Source: Siphonodentalium dalli (lineage: Eukaryota; Mollusca; Scaphopoda; Gadilida; Siphonodentaliidae). Taken from it: 64,000 bases of DNA. Below, piece by piece: positions 22,035 to 34,200 of this stretch; the first letter of the stretch is position 1, and each line of letters begins with the position of its first letter. Both the position numbers and the translations under genes were made by a program. The stretch lies in assembly GCA_032622095.1 (NCBI GenBank), contig CP136061.1, positions 127,918,754 through 127,982,753 of the forward strand. The letters run 5' to 3'. A model generated the notes under the pieces. That model was not told where the DNA came from, did not search any database, and saw only the letters and a list, made by a program, of their open reading frames with translations.

Positions 22035-22420
22035 TTCGTACCAGGCATATCTATATATATCAAAGTCAAAGAGTAGGATATGTCCGTTTGTCTGTCTGTT
22101 TGGATTTTTATCCCAGATCCCTAGACAGATTTCAACCAAATTTGGTGTGGTTATTAGGGGTACCCTGGCGGAGATTATAACAGTGCTCATTAGTTTTTCA
22201 AAATTTTGATATAAATAAATTAAACAAAATAAAAATGTTTGTTAATTTGAGAAAGGAGCTGAAACTAACAAATTTTTTTTAAATTAAATTAAAAAAAAAG
22301 AAAGAAGAAGATCAAAATGTGCACAAATGGGTTTCTAATCCTCTGTCTAAGATCAAAATGTGCGCTGCAGGCCCCTAGCACAAAGGGGTCATAGGCGCTG
22401 ATATATATATATATATAATG
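22035..22420. mobile_element. Dispersed repeat with TCTGTCTGT microsatellite
   Basis: GAGTAGGATATGTCCGTTTG and a short CTGT run are followed by ACCAAATTTGGTGTGGTTAT and AGTTTTTCAAAATTTTGATA, then an AT-rich part and two GATCAAAATGTGC blocks. It ends in an AT run. The same order occurs at 49137-49330 (inverse) and in both arms of 6480-9720. Confidence 0.6.
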
Positions 22421-22451
22421 GTATAAATGGGAAGTTAATTGTATAAGTAAT

Positions 22452-22752
22452 AGGGGCCTTGGTGGCTCAGTCGGTTAAGGGTACAACTGCAAGCCATCTC
22501 GCCTCCAGCGCTGGCGATAAGGGTTCAAAGCCACATGTTTCCATCGTGGACTTTGTAACTCAAAATCGCTATCTGGTGGAGTTGCCAGTTACTCGCTGAT
22601 GGCCGGTGGTTTGCCGCACATGGTCGACGAATTTATCAGCCATTAAAATCACTGTTAGATTAGCCGTAAGTGTGCGGATTTCTTCCACCACTAAAACTGA
22701 CAATGTTGTGACATGGCCTTAGTTGCTGATAGCAACATTAAACCCCAATCAA
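22452..22752 (+). mobile_element. tRNA-derived SINE with 12-bp TSD
   Basis: The 5' head GGGGCCTTGGTGGCTCAGTC contains a tRNA-like A box (TGGCTCAGTCGG); a B-box-like GGTTCAAAGCC follows about 50 bp later. Together these form the internal RNA polymerase III promoter of a tRNA-derived SINE. The 3' end GCAACATTAAACCCCAATCA is a tail common in lophotrochozoan and other marine SINEs. TGTATAAGTAAT flanks the element on both sides (22440-22451 and 22753-22764), a perfect 12-bp target-site duplication. The copy therefore looks full length and not very old. Retrotransposition would depend on a partner LINE. Confidence 0.9.
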
Positions 22753-23235
22753 TGTATAAGTAATTGGCAGCAACCATTTCAGCTTGAGGGGAGTTTTGAG
22801 AGACGGCATCTGAATTGAATAATGCTTTTAAAAGTGTTATTGAACTATATATGCTAAGTTTTAGCATAATTCATCGTATACCGGTATGAGAATGATTTAT
22901 GGTTTTAAAAGCGGATTTCAATTACACTTTAAGCATAATTCAATTAAGCTTAAACATGACTCTTAATTAAGTTTATTATATATAAAAGCCACAGGGATTC
23001 GGGAATATTAAAAAAAAATATTACACTAATTGTATTATTACGGTACTGTAATATATATAAAGTATATTACTGTAATATATAGAGAGAGTAATTAATTGGT
23101 TTCAATGATTACATGAACTAATTCACAAGGGGAGCCAGGCCTGGTAAAACCCTATAGTGAGTGGACTCCGAGGAGCGGATGAGCAACCAGTGTATTAGAA
23201 TGAGAGAGAGAAGTGCGGGATTCGCACCGAAAGTT

Positions 23236-23321
23236 GGCAGCACCCGGATCCCAAGCTGGTCGGTCACCCATCCAATGATCCAAGGACTAACCAAGCTCGA
23301 CGTTTCTTAACTTCGGTGATC
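23236..23321 (-). repeat. 5S rRNA-derived sequence (SINE3-like or pseudogene)
   Basis: On the minus strand the sequence reads GATCACCGAAGTTAAGAAAC, GTCGAGCTTGGTTAGTCCTT, then GGATGGGTGACCGACC and GGGATCCGGGTGCTG. This matches the 3' two thirds of 5S rRNA, including the A-box, intermediate and C-box promoter elements of the internal control region. The 5' third is missing and 4-5 bases are inserted near GGATCATTGGATGGG. Just downstream on the same strand GGTGCGAATCCC resembles a tRNA B box. Continuation into unrelated sequence to about 23130 suggests a 5S-derived SINE rather than a functional rRNA gene. Confidence 0.7.
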
Positions 23322-24089
23322 ACACAAAGCGTCAAACGATGTGACCAATTTAACTGATTGAACGCCAGCTTCCTGGTGGATTACGTCGCCCGGCGGCCAA
23401 CCTCCCTGGAGCGACGTCATGACGCCCGTCACATCAAACTTTGATGTTCGTTGCTTCATTTTCGCTAACACATTGTATGTAATATTTAACACCAATAATT
23501 TCTTATCTGCGTGCATATATAAAACAATTGGACCGTCTTCACTACAACAAGTGTCTTCACTACAACAAGTATCCAAAACGAGCGCTACAATTAGATGATC
23601 AGCTGACTAGCCAGTGATTTCACATCCCGAGATTATGATATCAAACCACGCATGCCTATATATATATAGATGGGAATTGAATTTGAATATTATTTATTAA
23701 TTTTATAATTCACAATGTGCATGTTGTTATTTGAATCGTTAATAGCAATGATTAAAATTCACATCATGACCATGGTTTGGAGGAGCAATAAAATTAAATA
23801 ACCAACGATTTCTACGATTTCATTTCCGTCACATGACAAATCCTGACGAAGCCATGAAACATTTCATAATGATCCGTAAATCGGCGCCGTCTTCTCACTT
23901 CACGCATTCCGCATGCCTCTAACCGTGAATTATGTGATAAAACTATCAGAATTGTTAATATATAAGAAATAGATAATATCACGAAGAATGTTTGGATATT
24001 AGTTTTCAATTAGCAGACGATATATAGTCTATGGGTACAGGGAACGCAAACAGAGCATTCGGAAACGAAAAGGACGGGACGTAAATCTG
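23322..24089. other. Stretch without supported gene
   Basis: A minus-strand open frame at 23307-23576 (89 residues, with a duplicated DTCCSED) and another at 23812-24009 show no known family and no splice support. GACGTCATGACG at 23413-23424 resembles a CRE-like site. The rest is AT-rich. Confidence 0.35.
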
Positions 24090-24172
24090 GGCGACGAGAT
24101 ATCTCGTCGCCGGCGTGCAACGTCATGGCGTTGGGCGACGAGATATCTCGTCGCCGGCGTTCAATGAGTTAA
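24090..24172. repeat. Two copies of a 22-bp perfect palindrome next to TTAA
   Basis: GGCGACGAGAT followed by its exact reverse complement occurs at 24090-24111 and 24134-24155. Each is followed by GGCGT(G/T)CAA. The right copy runs into ATGAGTTAA. This looks like the terminal region of a TTAA-target DNA element; no matching left end is visible. Confidence 0.6.
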
Positions 24173-24878
24173 GACTGGCAAGAGACCTAGACTGTAGACA
24201 TCTTAAGCAGATCGAGAATTCATCGGCCTTCTATATTTACAACGTGACCATTGGCATTACTGGTGCCAGTACAGTAAAGTGGTAGCCTACTACTAAAACT
24301 TAGGTTCAATTTGAGGTTGAAGATCGTGAGTCTCTTTAAATTAATAAATAAATAATAATTAAGACAACTAATAATTTTGAACCGACCCCCTCCCCCCAAC
24401 AAATAATCATGGTATTATTATCTATAGCGAGCGCAGACAATAAGATCGGAAAATAAGTTTTAGTGATTTTTGTAGAAGAATAATCACTTTTCATAGTACT
24501 GATTAAAAAAATAGTAGAAATGGCATATTTATGTGTAAAATATGTGGTCAAAGTTAAGACCACCGGTAATACTATTACTAATACTATTAGTATTACTACT
24601 ACTAGTAATACTAATAGGGGACCCCAGGCCCAGTATACTTTTGCTGATGCAGTGATGCCTGATGGTAGGCCTATGAATCTATGATCTGTATACTGAACAC
24701 TTGAACGGATGACACAACAGTAACAGTAAACAGGGATAAAAATTAACATACCGTACATCAAAATACTGTTAAAACAATTAATCAACTTTACTGTTTACAG
24801 CAGTCTTTGCCTTTGGATTTACCGCGTCGTCTTGTTGGTTAAAATTTACGAGCTAAAAATAATGAACACATACTCTGA
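24173..24878. other. AT-rich stretch upstream of the lipase
   Basis: The segment 24565-24615 is a degenerate, self-complementary TACTAG/AATACT microsatellite. It creates a long hydrophobic minus-strand frame (24336-24785) with no family resemblance. No other gene is supported. Confidence 0.4.
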
Positions 24879-24886
24879 TGACGTCA
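24879..24886 (+). promoter_or_regulatory. Consensus CRE palindrome upstream of the lipase start
   Basis: TGACGTCA, the full cAMP-response element palindrome, lies 186 bp before the lipase ATG. Its position fits a proximal promoter or 5' untranslated region, but the transcription start is not visible and a single 8-mer can occur by chance. Confidence 0.35.
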
Positions 24887-25071
24887 TGTCGCCCGGTAGC
24901 GAAATCCCTGACGAATAATAACTTGACGTTCTATTTATATTTCATTACACGAAAATCGGAAATACAACCTGCGACCAAATAATCTTCATTCGTAAGCAAC
25001 AAGTTCATCCAAGTAATCAACTACACGGCGAACCGTATTATTAGCCTATATCTATTTAAAACAGTTTTAAC

Positions 25072-25220
25072 ATGTCTGAAGTGGGAGAAAGTGCAAAATG
25101 CACCGCCACCGATGATCGTCGTGCAAAAGAAGAGTATTTCCTGAATGATGATAAGAAAAAGATTTACTGCAAATATTGGAATGAGGATACACAAAGTCAA
25201 AGACATGTTGAAGATCCCAA
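25072..25220 (+). CDS. MGLL: MGLL coding exon 1
   Basis: ATG at 25072 opens residues 1-49 plus two bases of codon 50. The exon includes IYCKYW, the counterpart of the FCRYW block before the first core strand in relatives. The donor is AA|GTGAGA. An A at -3 gives a good initiation context. Confidence 0.93.
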
Positions 25221-28200
25221 GTGAGAATCATAAAGTTTATTATCCTATATATACAGCAGCTTAAGTTAAGCGCAATAAGGAATCCCTGCCGGACCCTGGC
25301 TTCTAGACGTTTCGTACCTTGGTCGTTTCGTACAAAGACGTTTCGTACACTCTGGTCGATTCGTACCAATATTTTGGTCGTTTCGTACCATCGAAAAAAA
25401 ATATTCTAGCGTAATTTTATTCAAGTTTTATTATGATAACGAAATAAAAGTCACATGAATAACAGTATTAATTAACAATAAATGAATGAAATGACACAAC
25501 CAATCAGTCTTCTGTAACATCGGCAGCTTCGGCGGTTTTCTTTGGGATGAGACATTGAGAGCGAATAATATCGCGCAGGATTTCAGCAGGCTGCTGGTTC
25601 TCAGGGTTCCACCCTCGTAGTTTGCCCACAGGCAGAAAAGCTGGGTCTGATTTCGCCTGTATTGTAGTCTTTGGTATCGCTTCAGCTTCTCTTCGCTGAC
25701 CAGCTTTATGGTCACATCCGTCGCGGCAGTTTCTTCCGAACACACACCATGTTGAGATTGGAAATGTCGATGAATCAATCCATTGATGTTCTACATAGGT
25801 AAACAGCAACTGAATATCAGGACGGTTGACTGCAGGATGGTCGCGCAATTTCGAGAAGGCAGGCTCAATGTGTTCTGTAGGAATTAGCGACAGTGCTAAG
25901 AGCTTCCTGAGTTGTCTGTAACGAAAGATTAAAACATACATATATATAAATGTCAACAATATCATTAGCATAAAGTTAAGATTTATGATTTTCAACTATT
26001 TACCGTAATTTTTCATAATTTTATAATAAAAGTAAAATTATTTTATGATTTTCAACTATAATATCTCGAGAGTGACCACTTACGAGTCTGAAGATTCCTT
26101 GCACCCCACCCCAAGCTAGTGCTGGGTCGGTTTTTATGCCGGATCCCGCTCGGTAGGTGTAATCGGGTGAGTGGAATGTGTTAGACATGAGCGCTAGTTT
26201 CTGTAACGGAATTTTACGAGATAAGCAATTGAAGATATATACACTATATGAATATATATTTATGTTTGAATTTGTAAATGTGAATATTATACATCTATAC
26301 AATTTTTTTGGTATATATGATTTTTGGGTTTTTTTCTTCCTTTTTTTCCTTTAAAATCAGTTAAAATGAGATAAAATGATGTTTGTACAGAATGGATAAT
26401 TACAATATTATCTTGGTGGGCTAGTTTCTGTGTGTTAAGAACGATGAGAGAAGTCGAACTATTTTTTGTGGTAGTTCTGTGCGTGTTCTGAGTTTGTATC
26501 TGAGCCCATTGTGCCATACAGAGTCGAAAGCTTTTTCTACATCGAGGAATATGGCCCCAGTTTCCCAGCCCCTACTTATTGCCGTTCTAATATCTTCTGT
26601 TAATCGATATATGTGTTCTATGCCCTCTTTCCCACTTCTATAAGCCCGTTGATATTTGTTGAATGCTTTGCTCTTGTGATCCGCATCATTTATAGGAGTC
26701 AAGAAAAACAACACACTTATCACTTGCGAATGCTGTAAAAACAAACCGTACGAAGTGTGAACTTGGTGATTAGTGCTTCTAAAGACTAATCACTGACTAC
26801 AATTTTGTTGTAACAACATACCTGTGTGCTGTATAATTTACGAAACACAAGAAAAATAAAATGGTGACACATCAGCAAAGTGTGAAATCACTGATGAGCA
26901 CTTCTAAAGACTAATCAGTGATCGGCAACCCTTCGCTGTAACAACATACCAAGTATACAGAACAGACCTGGTACCGCCGATTTCATTATTACTAGCATAT
27001 ACACATATATTAATACAGAAATAAAATAATGGTAATAGACATCTTTTCATTCAACACTAGTAATTACAATATTTTTTTTTTATGGTACGAAACGACCAAA
27101 AAGATTGGTATGAAACAACCAAAATAATTGTACGAATCGACCAGTGTGTACGAAACGTCTTTGTACGAAACGACCAAGGTACGAAACATCCAGCACCCGG
27201 AATCCCTTATTGCGCTTATTGCGAAGATCTAATTCAGTAATTGTGCTTAAGCCTTAAGTGCAATAGCTTGAATAAGGATTAAAGGAATAAGAGATTAAGC
27301 GCAATAAGAGATTCTTTATTGCAATGAAGCGCAATAAGAGATTCCTTATTTAAGCGCAATAAGATATTCCTTATTGCGCAATTAGATCTTCCCTTATTGC
27401 GCTTAAGTGAAATAAGGGATTCCTTGTTGTGCTTAAGCTCAATTATTTAATAAATGTCAATTTGGCTTCCCATAAGCGAGGACATTTTACCCTATACATA
27501 GAGATTATCACTACAGTGAAGTGATCTGAGTCTCCATTTCATGCCGAGTTGAGAAGGTGACATTACGGATCAGATGTCGAGCTGTCGCAGGCTGCGAGTC
27601 TGATCCGTGATCTTACCTTCTCAACGAGATGTATGTGGAGACTCAGATCACTTTACTGTAGTAATAATATGTTTATTATATGACCAATTGAACTTAATTA
27701 TTACAACCAACCTCTGAACTTTTATTGCGAAAAAGGTGATAAGTTGAATTCAAATTTAATGAATGAATCGCAACAATTTAATCAATAACAATTTCAAGAA
27801 GAAATTTCTCAATTGAAAACATTTCTGGAGCCTCGTTCTGATTCAGACACGCATGATATGGAATCGGATCAAGATACTATCATGATCCGATTTATCGGAA
27901 AACTATCACTAAGCAATGGTGGTATTTAGTGAAAATAAAGACAGTCATATAATAAAGCAGAATATCATCTCTCAGTCTGTCTTAGATCATGCCATGAATC
28001 GCTACTCTGGCTAATGCCGTTCCAAAGATCATATTCCACCAGTACAAAACATGGGAACTTTTTTAAGTTTTGACGTCAGGGAACCTTATAAATGTCGAAA
28101 AATTAACACAGGGAATATATTTCTTTCTTGTTATCTTAATAATGTACTTCGCTGTAGGTGAAGGTTCCAACTCGAAATTGCATGCTTTTCTGTGATTTTA

Positions 28201-31200
28201 GTGAACCGATATCGCAATAAACATTGAATTAATTACCCAGGAGAAATTCCATAATTGTTAGCAACGCAAAGCTAAATCACTCACAAAATCACTCACAAAA
28301 TCACTCACAAAATCACTCACAAAATCACTCACAAAATCACTTAAGGCCCAAAGCAGTCAATATGGCCTCCAGGGATATGTTTATCAAATTTTCAAATTGG
28401 TAGAAAAGTATCAAAAATGTCACAAAATTCGCAGAAAACAACTAGCAATATCATCATATGTAGTAAATAACACTATACTGGTATCAGATTTTTAAAATAT
28501 GAGACACTTACTTACCAACCAAAATCTGACTTTTTGTTCACATACAGACATAATAGTCAGATAATTTCCATAAGAGAAAGTATAATTCGATTCAGGAGAA
28601 CTCCATAAGAAACGCTTTGTTGAGAAATCCTCATTTTAGAGTACAAAAACGTATTTAATTTAAATTTTTCAAAGTGAGGGTATGAGTTTTGACTCAACTT
28701 CAACAGAAAGTAAACAGTTTGGTACCAACTGTAGTGGCTTGTTTATACAGTAGACCAAGTTCACTGGACTGCCCAAACATACAATTTAACATAGACAACC
28801 TGGTCCAAATCCCAATCAGGATTAATCAAGAGATTGATCAATGTATGCCCACTGGCAGAAAGAAACTGAATACAGTCATAGTCAAACAGAGCTGTGTGAT
28901 ACCTGGTTGTGACATTTCAAATTTCAAACACTCACTTAAAAAACGTGAGAATATAGTCATGTTCTGTGGCATAATATATTGATTTCTCGACAAAGCATTC
29001 TTCGTAGAGATCTCCCAAATCAGGATTTACTTTTAATTATGGAATTTGCTCAACTACAAACCCTGTCCCTGCGCACAAAGTCAGACTTCAATTGGGAAGA
29101 AAGTATCGCATGTTTTCAATTTCTGTCGCAGGTAAAGTGATATTTACTGTATATAATGCATCTATAGTTGTTTTCAGCCACTTCTGTAAAGTTTGTGCCA
29201 TTTTTCTTCTATTTTAAAATTTATCCAACTTGTTCTCGTAGCCCATATTGGAGTGGTTTGGTTAAACCTTAAATGATGTAATTTCGGGATGGGACCTTCA
29301 CCTATAGTGAATTACATTATTAAAGGTACTCAATCCGATCAGAGGATCCCCATATCATCAAGATACAACAACAACATTTCTTCAAAATACGCTTTAGTTA
29401 TCAGAATCGATTAATTGCAACAAAATATTGCTAACCACTGTCAACTATGGTATCAAATTTCCCAAAACGTGTTATTTATCAAAATTTTGTACAACGCAAT
29501 ATGGCCGTATTATCACTTGAGTATTCACAAAATTTTACCGTATTACCACTTGTTTTTAGAGTTATCCATCTTCATCTGCAATTTTGACCAAGACCATTCA
29601 TTTGACGGCGTATTTCTGGGCCACAAGCAATTGAATTAACAAACTTCAAAAATCGATATCTGATCACTCTGAGCATGATGAGTAGGTTCCTCGACTCGAA
29701 TCAGATATATTTTACCCCCGAAGCCAAAGACATAGTAATTTAGGGGTGTTTAATCAGATTTAGTACCTTTAAGGAACAGATAATAACTAAGAAATATATT
29801 CCACACATTATATTTTCGACTTTATAAGGTTCTCTGTCAAAACTTCAAAAAGTTCGCAGGTTTTGTACTGGTGAAATATGATCTATACGGGCGTAAGCCA
29901 GCCAGAGTAGAGATTCATAGATAGCAGTACACGATTTCACGGGTTGTAGGGGGTCTGAAAAATAGAAATATAAGTATGTGGGGGGCATAACGGCCAGCGT
30001 AGCCTGTGTTAACTGTGTCATTACTGGTTTGAAGGTTTATTTATTTTACAAAACTGGGAAAGTTCTCAAAAAAGTGAAAAATTTGGATACGCAACAGGGT
30101 TTTCGTATTCAGTGAAGGCCAACTCTGTGTTATTGATTACAGGAAAATAGCCCGATTTCTCTCCCCTGAATTCTGTCATCTGGGCTCGAAAGACTTTTTT
30201 TTCAAATTGATACGATAACTTTTTTTCTATTTCAAATATTTCTCAGCACTAGCATAGCTCTATCAGGTGGAAGAATCTTATTTACTGACATTCGCTCTAT
30301 CATGGTCTGTTTTTGGGTTGAAAATGGCCAATTTGAGTAAAAAAATGGGTAAAATTGAGTGGTTCGTGTGTGCAAACCAAGGGGCATAACTCAATGACAA
30401 ATTATACGAAGAACCAAAAGTACATTTAAATGATTACACCTAAAATTTCTGTCGAAATTAAAACATGCTTGATGGGATATATGCCAACGATAATGGCTCA
30501 GCATTGATTTGAAGTACAGTACCCCCTCCCAGGTTGGGAAAATTGATGGAAATCGTGTATTGCTAGCATGATCTAAGTCTCTCTATATTCTGCCATCAGA
30601 AATATATAATGGCGCCTATTAATTTTGACATCAACGACAGTCATGCCCCTGACTTCAAAACATTGCATTATCGTTCTTGGCTTGTGTTCTCCACCTGGGA
30701 CACTTTTAATAATAGACCGCCTATTAAAATCAGTGCGTTGTAAGCCCCTGTGACATGTACCTATAGATAGAGCTACATGTAGGCCTATAGCTATATTAAT
30801 CGATTAGTCGTCTTTGACTCGATTTTTGTTTTGACTGTCAATTAGTCGACTATGAAATACCCTAGTCATTTCAACACTAATACATAGGCTACATATTTGT
30901 TGATAGCAGTTTAATACTGGACATAAAGTCCAAAAAATAAGGTTTTAATCAAATATATAAATTGGTATACTAATATAAATGCTTTTATATTTAGTAATAC
31001 CAATTTATAAATTTGTTTAAAACCTTATTTTTGGGACTTTATGTCCAGTAAATGTGGATAATGTATATTGCATGACAACATATATTTCATTCTTCTTTCT
31101 CTCTTTCAATTATCAGGGCTTTGGTGCTGATTCTTCATGGCATAGCTGAACATTGTAATCGATATGACCAGATTGCAGAATACCTAATAAATATTGGATG

Positions 31201-34200
31201 CTATGTGTTTTCTCACGACCATGGTATGTTTCCAAGATACATGTATATGTAAACAACTTTGAGCATTCATAGAATATCACTGTCAGATTTTGTGCTAAGT
31301 CTATAAGCGAATATAAGGCCGGCTAGGTAAGAATGGTATGACTGAAAGTAAATGTTAAATAAATCCAGGTACATGTACTAGTACATGTATATATGTAGAA
31401 TTGACAAGTGACTACCTCAAAACTTAAAAGTCCTGAAAGGTTAGATTTTTTTGTACCGAAATGTCACTAATATTGCTCAGTAAATTATTTCTAACACACA
31501 CACCTTGCACTCTATTATTGTAGAAATTAATATTCAAGTTCTTTTATTTATTTCAAGTTTTGAAGATTTGACCTAAAAAGTGATACATATTCTATTTTTG
31601 GTTTGATTCAAATTCATACATCTTTTTTCGATCCATTCCAGTTGGTCATGGTAAAAGTGAGGGGGATAGAGTTTATGTAGACAATTTTGACTGCTTAATT
31701 CGAGATATATTTGTAAATGCTGATAAGATGAAGAAGAGATTCCCAGCTGTTCCAATGTTTCTTCTCGGACACTCTATGGTAAGCATAATTATACCACTAC
31801 TTTACCAAGAACAAGGGGTACGCATCTAAGATGCTTTTGTCAAGTTTTTTGGCAGTCGAACCAAACTTCTGCCAATAAGGTGCACAACTCCGGGAAAAAA
31901 AGTCGGACAGTGGTATATTATTGCAATAGACCTATATACCAAATATCAATTGAATCCGTTAATATTTCATTGAGTTATCGCACTAAACGGTGATAAAATT
32001 GTTATTAAAATAGACAAACTAAGACCCATAACTCTGGGAAAAAAATTCGGACAAACCAGGTTTTCGAACTCGTCTGAGATATTGTTGCAAGAGACTCATA
32101 TACCAAATATTGTTGAAATCGGTTAATATTTCATCAAGTTATCTCGCTAACGGTGATAAAATTGCTAAAAATAGATAAACTAAAACCCATAACTCCGGGA
32201 ATTTCTTTTTTGACAAACCTGGTATTCCCCTCAAAGATACGTTACACACTGAACTACATGGTATATTCATCTTTATTCACAAGAAAGGATTCTATGAGAT
32301 CCGTTTAAAATTTATTATTTTGGTACGAAATATCTTAAGTACCTTTTTGAATCATTATTTATATGACGTAGCAGGTCAAGGTAATTTGTTCACTTGTTAT
32401 GTATATAAGCAAGTGGGGACACAGTCAAGATCTCTTTTTCATCTTGTGACTCGAAGGGAAGTACACGCTATGAGCAAATTGAACCACATATTATTGTCGG
32501 CTTCATTTAACAATTCCGTTCCAATTTGTTTAATTTGTTGTGACATCGTTTCAATTTGGGAAACGACACAATAATTATTAAAATAATATCAGAGTGACAA
32601 TTTCATTCAATTTCACTTGTTTTATTTTACGCAAAAAAATAAAATTAAAACTATTTTATTATGTTGAAAATTGTGGGTAATTCCCCAACTTCCGGTTTCG
32701 GAGCACGTGGTTTAGAATTCCGAATTGAATTCGAAATTGAATTCGTCTGTATATATGCAGCCGTTCACGTGTTGAACTCTCTTTGGGAATGCCTATACAG
32801 CACAGTTGCTATGTTATCTCTGTTCTTGTGGTTTTAGAATGTAAGTATTAGAACATTCAACCAGTGAGACAACATTGCAGTTATAACTTTGTTTATGTTG
32901 AAATTGCCACGTGACAATATTCGTTTTGTTTACGTCGAAATTCTGAAATTGTCACTCACACATCTGTTTCATGTTGACATATGTAGCAAAATTAGGGATC
33001 AGGTTTGGGTCCTTTTTTCGTTTATCTAGGAATTAACTCACTTGTGTGGTTTTGCTTGGCTCATAGTTCACTATGAATTCGTTTACAATACAATACACAT
33101 TGAGATTGTTTGCCAACAAAATAACTTTTTTGTCGGATCACTGACACAATTTCACACGTAATAATGTGACACATCAGTCACCTAATTTCCTGGAATATTT
33201 TTAGGTCACTTTCCTGATCCTTATAACTGGTCATAAAACAAGCAATTTTCTTCCTCGTATGGCCTCGGTTGCAGTCACCCCATTGTCAAGCAGGTTCAGG
33301 CTAATCAAATTCCTCGTTCCATGCAGACCTTGAGGGGCCCCGCCGCATACTTCACCAATGTCACTGTAGGCAAGGCGCCATACTGTTCCGAGGGTGGGTT
33401 CCAGTATTCACGGATCCGACCATGCTCGCCCGCTCCTGCTGGATCCTACCTCAGATTTTCGTCCTCCCATCTCCCTTTCACAAGCAGGTGGGACGTACAA
33501 AGATCTGTCAGCCCCCTAGGGAGCAACTTAACTGGTATCGCATCACGTCACAATTTGCCATCCAAACTTGGATAATAGCCATGCAATTTAGTATGAATTT
33601 TATGTGACTTTGAGATTGAGAACAAAATACTTTCATCATGTCAATGTGAGGCTCTTTATTGGATAATCAAAATTTCCAAAGTAAGTTGCTCCCTGGCGTC
33701 TACCCTCGGGTGGAATTGCTGTTAAGACCATTTCCCGGGACTCTGCATGGCCGTAAAATGCTTGCTCTTTGACGGGAGGTGAGTTGTAGCCAGTGTAGCC
33801 ACTGGGGCTGTGGCAATTCATTCTATGTATATTTGACTGATCTGCCCATTCAACATGTAGTTCAATGCGGATTGTGTTCATTTAGAAACATTAAGTGTGG
33901 TGTCATCATGTTGGTGAGTTATCCGGATTTGTGTCGTGACCAAGTATGTCGCCACCGCCCTACTGGCTGCACGGTATGATTCAGCTTCACGTCAAGGTTT
34001 AAGCTGGCTCCAGTTAGGGGGGGAAACAGTCTGAACATTAATCATACCTCGATGTCTCTTCCCATGCTTTACGTAGCCCTGTTTATTCAGTTTTTAGTTG
34101 AGTTTTTTTTCCAAAACTCGACTTATAGTTTGATGAGGGATGGTGGGCGGCGGACGGTCGGGCGGGCGGGCGGGCGGGCGGCGTGTTTTGCTTATAACTC

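Larger units (their letters stand above)
25268..27218 (-). mobile_element. Mutator-like element with long TIRs, degraded
   Basis: The left end (about 25279-25405) and right end (about 27068-27208) are inverted copies. They are made of repeated GGTCGTTTCGTAC and GACGTTTCGTAC words and end inside in an AAAAAAATATT tract. The right terminal repeat has one extra GTCGTTTCGTACC word. The span is about 1.95 kb and lies in lipase intron 1, antisense to it. It encloses a transposase-like remnant (25504-25915) and a LINE reverse transcriptase fragment (26421-26744). Both ends abut AAGCGCAATAAGG in opposite orientation, so the exact boundary is ambiguous. Confidence 0.7.
27985..29930. mobile_element. 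Element with about 150-bp inverted terminal repeats
   Basis: The left end (GATCATGCCATGAATCGCTA, then CACCAGTACAAAACATGGGA) and the right end (about 29790-29930) are inverted copies. The same ends occur at 13895-13930 and 15225-15650. The interior contains a 12-bp tandem repeat, a TTAA element (29321-29771) and a 97-residue open frame at 28689-28982 that I do not recognise. Confidence 0.65.

Noticed and set aside
24336-24785. 149-residue minus-strand hydrophobic frame
   Set aside because: The hydrophobic run comes from a TAC/TAG/AAT microsatellite-like stretch; no family resemblance and no clear start context.
26084-26200. Possible further exon of the Mutator-like transposase (KLALMSNTFHSPDYTYRAGS)
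   Set aside because: It has an AG acceptor and a GTAAGT donor, but its phase does not fit the next exon and the sequence matches no transposase block I know.
28271-28340. Possible CRISPR-like array
   Set aside because: The 12-bp copies are contiguous without spacers, and the window is eukaryotic; it is a minisatellite.
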